From: Kroppenstedtia sanguinis
GTDB taxonomy: Bacteria > Bacillota > Bacilli > Thermoactinomycetales > DSM-45169
Assembly: GCF_050433445.1 (NCBI RefSeq)
Contig: NZ_JBNPXF010000003.1
Span: 124,001-188,000 of the forward strand
Length of the DNA: 64,000 nt
Direction: 5' to 3'
The notes under the pieces were generated by a model. It did not search any database and had not been told where the DNA came from. It saw only the letters and a list, made by a program, of their open reading frames with translations. The position numbers and the translations under genes were made by a program. Positions 59,236 through 64,000 of the stretch are shown in pieces. The stretch's first letter is position 1, and every line of letters starts with the position of its first letter.

Positions 59236-60138
59236 GCTCCGAAAGCGGTCCAGATTGGCGAAAAAATCTTGTAAAAATTGGTAAAATAACTTTTCCGAAG
59301 GGGGAAGCTCACGGTTTTTGGGAATGATGATCCCCACGGTGCGTGTCAATTCCGGCTCGCTGATGGGGATCTTCACGGTGGTACGGGGGATGCTTTCCTG
59401 CAGGGTGATCTCAGGCAACAGGGTGACCCCGAGTCCAGCGGCGACCAGTCCCTTGATGGCATCGATATCTTCCCCTTCAAAGGAGATATCGGGGGTAAAG
59501 CCCATCTGTTGACAAGCATTCACCACCAGCCGGTTCAACACAAATCCTGAGGGAAACAGGACGAAGGACTGATTTCGCAGTTGATCCAGACGCAGGAGAG
59601 GTTGATCGGACAGTTCGTGGCCGATGGGGAGCAGGGCGACCAGTTTTTCTGAGAAAAAGACCTCGCCTGCAAACTCTTTCTCATCGGTGGGGACCGGCGC
59701 CACCATGGCTAACTCTACTTCGCCACGGAGGAGGTCATGGATCAATTGGCGGGAGGAGCCCTGCCGCAGATGAAATCCGATATGAGGGTATTTGGCCCGG
59801 AAGGCGGAGATGACTCGAGGCAGGATATGGGAGGCCATGCTACTGGGGAAACCAAGTCGGATCGTTCCTCGTTCTGGATCGAGAAACTCCTTGATTTCCA
59901 CCTGAGCCTTTTCGATAGCCAAGAGGGCCTTTTCTGCATTCTCCTGGAAAATCCGTCCGATCGGGGTCAGCCGCACGTTTCTCCCTTCCCGAAGCAATAG
60001 TTGAACTCCCAATTCCGCTTCCAGATTGGCGATTTGCCGGCTCACTGCCGATTGGGCCACATGCAGGGCATTGGCCGCTTCGGTGACGTGTTCCCGTTTG
60101 GCCACCTCGATGAAGTATTGAATCTGCCTGAGCTCCAT
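59233..60138 (-). CDS. gltC: LysR-type regulator close to GltC
   Basis: 301 residues. The N-terminal HTH reads MELRQIQYFIEVAKREHVTE then AANALHVAQSAVSRQIANLE, followed by RLTPIGRIFQENAEK. The effector domain keeps GTIRLGFPSSMASHILPRVI, FVLFPSGFVLNRLVVNACQQ and GLVAAGLGVTLLPE, all near-identical in pattern to Bacillus GltC, the activator of glutamate synthase. ATG at 60138 has GGAGGTG six bases upstream. gltAB is not in the window. The stop codon falls in a repeat. The symbol is by similarity. Confidence 0.78.
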   Translation of the reverse strand: MELRQIQYFIEVAKREHVTEAANALHVAQSAVSRQIANLEAELGVQLLLREGRNVRLTPIGRIFQENAEKALLAIEKAQVEIKEFLDPERGTIRLGFPSSMASHILPRVISAFRAKYPHIGFHLRQGSSRQLIHDLLRGEVELAMVAPVPTDEKEFAGEVFFSEKLVALLPIGHELSDQPLLRLDQLRNQSFVLFPSGFVLNRLVVNACQQMGFTPDISFEGEDIDAIKGLVAAGLGVTLLPEITLQESIPRTTVKIPISEPELTRTVGIIIPKNRELPPSEKLFYQFLQDFFANLDRFRS

Positions 60139-60276
60139 CTGTTTCACCTCCGCTTCCATTCATATCAATTCGAGAATAGTATTGATATAAAAAAGACAGG
60201 GTTGGTATGTATCGATGCTTTAAAAGTAACAGAACGGGGAATGATGCGCAACTATCAAGAGAGTGAGGTCGGATCC

Positions 60277-60930
60277 ATGGATCAAGAGATTGAAAAGACC
60301 ATCCATTATGTCAAAAGAGAACTGATGGGTCAGGATGGCAGCCACGATTGGTTTCACGTGGAGCGTGTTTGGATGAATTCCATCCGGATCGGCAGGAAGG
60401 AAGGGGGCGATATGGATGTGATTCAGCTCGCCGCATTATTGCATGATATCGCCGATTGGAAGTATTACGGTGGAAACGAGCAAACAGGTTCGGAAAAGGC
60501 ACGGAGTTGGTTGGAGCGACTTCAGGTGGATTTAACTGTTATCGATCACGTCTGTGAAATCATTCGGGATTTATCCTATAAGGGAGCTGGCACTCCCACC
60601 GTCATGAATACAAAAGAAGGAATGATTGTGTAAGATGCCGACCGCTTGGACGCCATCGGCGCCGTGGGGATTGCACGTGCTTTTGCCTACGGCGGGTATA
60701 AACAACAGGAGCTTTACAATCCCGGGATATTGCCCAAACTGCATCGATCTTTTGAAGAGTACAAGCAAAGCCAAACAACCACCATCAATCACTTTTATGA
60801 AAAGCTCCTTTTGTTGAAGGAGCGGATGAATACAGCCACAGCCAGGGTCATGGCAGAAGAGAGGCATGAATTCATGATTTATTTTCTGAAAACCTTTCAA
60901 CGGGAGTGTGATCTAGATTACCCGCAATAG
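60277..60930 (+). pseudogene. HD-domain phosphohydrolase interrupted by an in-frame stop
   Basis: An HD phosphohydrolase of the YedJ type: GSHDWFHVERVWMNSIRIG, LAALLHDIADWKYYGGNE, then VIDHVCEIIRDLSYKG. The frame stops at TAA 60631-60633 and then continues unbroken as DADRLDAIGAVGIARAFAYG to 60930. Family members read E-G-x-I-V-Q-D-A-D-R-L-D-A at this point, so the TAA most simply comes from CAA (Gln). The conserved second metal Asp lies beyond the stop. The product of the first half would be inactive unless the stop is read through. Start ATG 60277; divergent from gltC. Confidence 0.8.
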
Positions 60931-61260
60931 ATTTTGAATCATATTTTTCTCCAGGGCTCGCTCTTGGGACCGACTTCCGCACCATCGCATCTATTTGAAA
61001 ACCTTCTCAATTGTCGCCAGATCATAGCCCAAGATCCAACCATGGTAGCGATCAAACGAATGGCGAATGGATTCTGTGGAAGTGGCGATTATATCACAGC
61101 CTCGGTCGTCATAGATGTGGAAAATGGTGTTCTTGGAGGTATTCACAAAGAAAATATCGTGATGGATCAAGGGTTTGATCCCCATATCATAAACTTCGGC
61201 AGAATGATCTGATGCTTTAACCGATACAGAACCTCTTTTCGGTTGACATAGTGATTAAAT

Positions 61261-61463
61261 CAGGCGTGTTGATTAGCCATATTTTAGGCAGAAAATAAGG
61301 TCGGGATGGTGGATGGTGAAGAGCCTTTGCGCTCTTTGCAAGAGATCGGAGCCGTCCCACCATCCCCGTCCCCTCAAAGCGATATTTTATGATGGAGGCA
61401 ATGGGGAGAGCGAAAGGGCCGTTTCGTTCCCATCATCCACTTTATGGTTCATCAACAGCCCTG
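61261..61463. repeat. Inverted-end element, complete copy D
   Basis: Ends CAGGCGTGTTGATTAGCC and GGTTCATCAACAGCCCTG, flanked by a perfect 9-bp duplication TGATTAAAT (61252-61260, 61464-61472). Core GAGCCTTTGCGCTCTTTGC then AAGAGATCGGAGCC. It interrupts the DUF3885 gene. Confidence 0.95.
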
Positions 61464-61603
61464 TGATTAAATATTTTCAATTTTCTCCGGTTCAAGAGAT
61501 TTTTTTCATTGGCATGGCGGACGTTGGCGACCAGTATCAAATCGTCCGCTTCTGGGTGCAATTCCCTGAAGAGAGTGATCGCCCGATGATATACACGTTT
61601 CAT

Positions 61604-61862
61604 CAGGGCTGTTGATTAACCAGAAAATGGGTAGCGGAAGGGAGTCGTGTGCTGCCAAAGCGACCTTTGCCATCCTACCCAGCGGAGAATCTGAAGGGAG
61701 GGCGTTTAGGGGCAACATCTTCCCTGTGTTACTTCCGTAAGGCTTTGCCCCTGCCCGATCGGAAGATTTGGAGCGGCCAGTTTTCACTTCCTTGCCGGAT
61801 GGCAACGGTCGCGTGGGTGAACACGATCTCCCTACCCAAAATATGGCTAATCAACAGCCCTG
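61604..61862. repeat. Inverted-end element, longer variant copy E
   Basis: Ends CAGGGCTGTTGATTAACC and GGCTAATCAACAGCCCTG, flanked by a perfect 9-bp duplication ACGTTTCAT (61595-61603, 61863-61871). At 259 bases it has a different interior, without the GAGCCTTTGCGC core, containing GGGGCAAC...GGCTTTGCCCC. It is the second insertion in the DUF3885 gene. Confidence 0.95.
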
Positions 61863-62025
61863 ACGTTTCATATATTCTTCAGTTCTTCTTCGAGGTCTCC
61901 CAACTCAAATCGGATGCCGATCTTCCAGTTATAGAAAAGAGGTGGTCGCAAAGGTAGTGAAGGAAAGTGGGTGTTCAGGTAGTTTTTCAGTAGCATTATT
62001 TCAACTCCATGTCGGTTAGGTATGG

Positions 62026-62052
62026 TACCGTCCCACCATCCCCGTCCCTTCA
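62026..62052. repeat. Short fragment of the inverted-end element interior
   Basis: ACCGTCCCACCATCCCCGTC then CCTTCA equals the stretch right of the core in copies A and D. It lies just upstream of the DUF3885 start. The rest of 62053-62191 shows no gene. Confidence 0.55.
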
Positions 62053-62191
62053 TTTTTGTTCTCCTTTCCACGCTGAAAAGTCTGCCACCGAATGTTGGAG
62101 CTTTTTAACAGGTTTGAAAGTGTCAGGTCGTGAACACCTGTTATTTCTCCGCCGACGCCGGTTCTCCTCCAGCTTCTTTTTCATATGAAGG

Positions 62192-62527
62192 TCAAACCTC
62201 TTCCGCATCCAGAATGAGGGGGAAGGGGATGAGTTGGCGCTCTTCGTCATTGCCGAGGAGAATCCACCTTTCGATAGGATTGATTTTAAGCACGGTTCCG
62301 CCGGTTCTCCGGGGTCCGTATTTGCTGGCATAGGTGATCCGGACCGGCTCCCGGTCCAGGAAGGAACGCTCAATAGTGCGCCCGATCGCTTCCAAAGCAT
62401 CGGGATCTAGCTCAGGAGGGCGATATTCTTCCTGTCGGCGCCGTTCTTGCCACAAGTGGTGTTCATGCTCAGGAAGGATCATCCGGTGTCCTTCCCATAG
62501 TTTGTTGCCACGTTGCAAAGGGTTCAC
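62192..62527 (-). CDS. YolD-like protein
   Basis: 111 residues. RGNKLWEGHRMILPEHEHHL is the YolD signature, and the end VRITYASKYGPRRTGGTVLK then WILLGNDEERQLIPF fits the family. YolD proteins often accompany Y-family DNA polymerases in SOS loci, though none is next to this one. GTG at 62527 follows AAGAGGTG by eight bases; the ATGs at 62548-62554 lack a site. A LexA box lies 30 bases upstream. Confidence 0.85.
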   Translation of the reverse strand: MNPLQRGNKLWEGHRMILPEHEHHLWQERRRQEEYRPPELDPDALEAIGRTIERSFLDREPVRITYASKYGPRRTGGTVLKINPIERWILLGNDEERQLIPFPLILDAEEV

Positions 62528-62557
62528 TCTTCCATCACCTCTTGGCATCATCATACA

Positions 62558-62571
62558 CGAACGTACATTCG
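62558..62571 (-). promoter_or_regulatory. LexA (DinR) box of the yolD-like gene
   Basis: CGAACGTACATTCG differs from the Gram-positive consensus CGAAC-N4-GTTCG at one base. Its position ahead of the GTG start predicts DNA-damage control. Confidence 0.72.
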
Positions 62572-62630
62572 ATTATGATCTACAAATGTTGGAAAAAGGG
62601 TTGCATAATATACCGAAATATCAAAATATA

Positions 62631-62659
62631 TTGCATTAAAGCGCTTACAGTATTAAGAT
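62631..62659 (+). promoter_or_regulatory. Possible promoter of the SDR gene
   Basis: -35 TTGCAT (62631-62636) and -10 TAAGAT (62654-62659) at 17 bases lie about 50 bases before the start. Confidence 0.4.
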
Positions 62660-62707
62660 TTCCAGAAGGGAGCCTATCTTTTAACTCGTGCAAAGGAGGA
62701 ATGGTTC

Positions 62708-63772
62708 ATGAGCAGTCAATATATGATGACAGGCTACCCAGGGTTTATTGCCGGGCGTCTGTTCCGTGCCCTGGCTGAGAGGGATCCTGCTGCTTCCTTT
62801 GTCTTTCTCGTTCATCCGAGTCAGTTGGAGAAGGCGCGGGAGTTGACGAAAAGGGAGGAGCGGGTTCGTCTCCTGGTGGGGGACATCACCCAGGAAGATC
62901 TGGGGTTGTCGGTGGAAGAATTGCCTATACTGAGGGAGAGCATCACTCACTTCTTTCATTTGGCAGCGATTTATGACCTGGCGGTTCCCAAAGATTTGGC
63001 CTATACAGTCAATGTGACGGGGACGGAGCAGGTTAACCGGTTTGTTGGCACTCTGAACCACTTGAAACGGTATATCTATTTCAGCACGGCGTATGTTTCC
63101 GGCGATCGAACTGGAATCGTCAAAGAGGATGAGTTGGACTGTGGACAGGGCTTTAAAAATCACTACGAGGCGACGAAATTTGAAGCGGAAAAGCGGGTGG
63201 CCGCTCTGCAGGAGGTTCCCTATACGATCATCCGCCCTGGGGTAGTGGTAGGTGATTCCCAAACGGGGGAGACGGTCAAGTTTGACGGACCGTATTTTGT
63301 GATGCGTTTTCTGGATGGGATGAGGAATCTGCCCGTTCCCTATGTGGGAAAAGGGGACAATCCATTCAACATCGTTCCCGTGGACTATATCTTGAAAGCG
63401 ACGGTTTACCTGGCTCATGCGGAAAAAGCTACCCATCGGACTTTCCACCTGACGGATCCTTCTCCCTATACTGCCCGAGAGGTGTACCGCATGATCTGTG
63501 AAGAACTGCGTGGAAAGACCCCCTCTTACACCATTCCCGGAAAGATGGCAGATGGGTTGATGTCTATTCCATTAGTCCGAAAATTTTTTAATGTGGAGAA
63601 GGAATCCATCTCCTATATGTCTGAACAGTCTGAGTATGATTGCAGCCAGGCGGTTTCCGTGTTGGCTGAGGGAGGGATCCATTGTCCCGACCTCTCTTCT
63701 TACTTGCCCAACCTGATCCGTTATTACAAAGAACACCGGGAGGATTCGGATAAAAAAATTGCGATTCGCTGA
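62708..63772 (+). CDS. Extended SDR / thioester-reductase-like NAD(P)-dependent protein
   Basis: 354 residues. Cofactor loop MMTGYPGFIAGRLFRALAE, acid residue region LLVGDITQEDLGL, FHLAAIYDLAVPKDLAYTVN, and the active-site Ser and Tyr-x-x-x-Lys in YFSTAYVSGD and NHYEATKFEAEKRV. The later FNIVPVDYILKATVYLAHAE is typical of the male-sterility/NAD_binding_4 group, which reduces or modifies acyl or steroid-like substrates. No thioester carrier domain is fused. ATG at 62708 follows AAAGGAGGAATGGTTC. Substrate unknown. Confidence 0.82.
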   Translation: MSSQYMMTGYPGFIAGRLFRALAERDPAASFVFLVHPSQLEKARELTKREERVRLLVGDITQEDLGLSVEELPILRESITHFFHLAAIYDLAVPKDLAYTVNVTGTEQVNRFVGTLNHLKRYIYFSTAYVSGDRTGIVKEDELDCGQGFKNHYEATKFEAEKRVAALQEVPYTIIRPGVVVGDSQTGETVKFDGPYFVMRFLDGMRNLPVPYVGKGDNPFNIVPVDYILKATVYLAHAEKATHRTFHLTDPSPYTAREVYRMICEELRGKTPSYTIPGKMADGLMSIPLVRKFFNVEKESISYMSEQSEYDCSQAVSVLAEGGIHCPDLSSYLPNLIRYYKEHREDSDKKIAIR

Positions 63773-63878
63773 AGAAAATCCCTGATTTTTTCCGAAACGG
63801 ACTCAAAATTCTTCTATACTACGAATAATGATATAGGAAACGGATTTCCTTTCAGTCTTTGGTCTGGTCTTTACTTAT

Positions 63879-63907
63879 CCCCGTACCGACAGGTGCGGGG
63901 CTTTTTT
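63879..63907 (+). terminator. Rho-independent terminator after the SDR gene
   Basis: CCCCGTACC pairs with GGTGCGGGG around GACA, with one non-pair, and is followed by CTTTTTT. The remaining 93 bases contain no gene start I can support. Confidence 0.88.
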
Positions 63908-64000
63908 GCAGAAGGAGCCGATTTACTTTCCTGCTCCCTCTGGTTTAACATGAGAGTATTCTTGATTCATCATCATGAACAAAGAGGGGAAACGGGAAAA

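Larger units (their letters stand above)
60991..61996 (-). pseudogene. DUF3885-like gene broken by two element insertions and frameshifts
   Basis: Minus-strand pieces rebuild one protein. Piece 1 (61996-61863): MLLKNYLNTHFPSLPLRPPL then FYNWKIGIRFELGD. Piece 2 (61603-61464): EYMKRVYHRAITLFRELHPE then ADDLILVANVRHANE and RRKLKIFNH. Piece 3 (61260-60991): YVNRKEVLYRLKH then, in another frame, AEVYDMGIKPLIHHDIFFVN and TIFHIYDDRGCDIIATSTES. These fit the order of DUF3885. The gaps are exactly two mobile elements, and the frame changes within pieces 1 and 3. Function of the family is unknown. Confidence 0.75.

Noticed and set aside
60934..61212. 92-codon plus-strand frame
   Set aside because: It is the mirror of the DUF3885 C-terminal piece (IFHIYDDRGCDIIAT), which is the conserved reading.
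61313..61615. 100-codon frame beginning in element D
   Set aside because: It is composed of repeat core and reverse-strand DUF3885 sequence.
57655..62052. Repeats with similar spacing considered as a CRISPR array
   Set aside because: Copies are dispersed over the whole window, flanked by target duplications and have no spacers or cas genes.

Overview
The window reads as a chromosome segment of a low-to-mid-GC Gram-positive of the Bacillota. Strong AGGAGG-type ribosome sites, frequent TTG/GTG starts, a PerR box, a Gram-positive LexA box, a T-box leader, a c-di-AMP (ydaO) riboswitch, and RocG-, GltC- and CydABCD-like genes all point there. The Thermoactinomycetaceae (Kroppenstedtia/Desmospora-like) are my best guess; this is inference from gene style, not a search result.

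Layout. 1-4.6 kb: end of a cydABDC operon (bd oxidase and CydDC exporter). 5.3-7.8 kb: a cell-wall amidase and a VOC-HAD fusion. 8-14.7 kb: a galactitol-type PTS operon (PRD regulator, EIIA, EIIB, EIIC, two zinc polyol dehydrogenases, a small membrane protein). 15.1-21.4 kb: a beta-oxidation operon (two acyl-CoA dehydrogenases, SCP2, SDR, thiolase, crotonase) behind a promoter with an operator palindrome. 21.5-26.2 kb: a GHL10-SPOR cell-wall protein, then an AT-rich island with a halocin-C8-like cysteine-rich precursor and a tiny membrane protein. That island lies between the 3' end of the GHL10 gene and a truncated duplicate of it. 26.3-32.2 kb: an MFS exporter and an unassigned helicase / small protein / membrane-receptor cluster. 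32.4-39.1 kb: NAGPA-SPOR protein, P1 peptidase, PerR-type catalase, VanY-like peptidase. 39.2-45.4 kb: cobalamin riboswitch, two transcobalamin-like surface proteins and an ECF transporter. 45.5-48.1 kb: glutamate dehydrogenase and an exported isoaspartyl peptidase. 48.2-55.0 kb: c-di-AMP riboswitch, DUF2294 gene, kdpFABC and a short KdpD. 55.2-58.2 kb: proBA behind a T-box. 58.2-63.8 kb: ung, gltC-like gene, broken HD and DUF3885 genes, yolD-like gene, reductase-like SDR.

The clearest thread not explained by genes is a family of short non-coding elements with inverted ends (CAGG..TGTTGATTA / TAATCAACA..CCTG). Six full copies carry matching 9-bp target duplications: four perfect and two with one mismatch. 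They sit in the proBA leader, inside the kdp operon and twice inside a DUF3885 gene. A second element family with different ends shares the same hairpin core. The most promising protein systems are the B12-riboswitch surface capture operon, the halocin-like island and the helicase triad.
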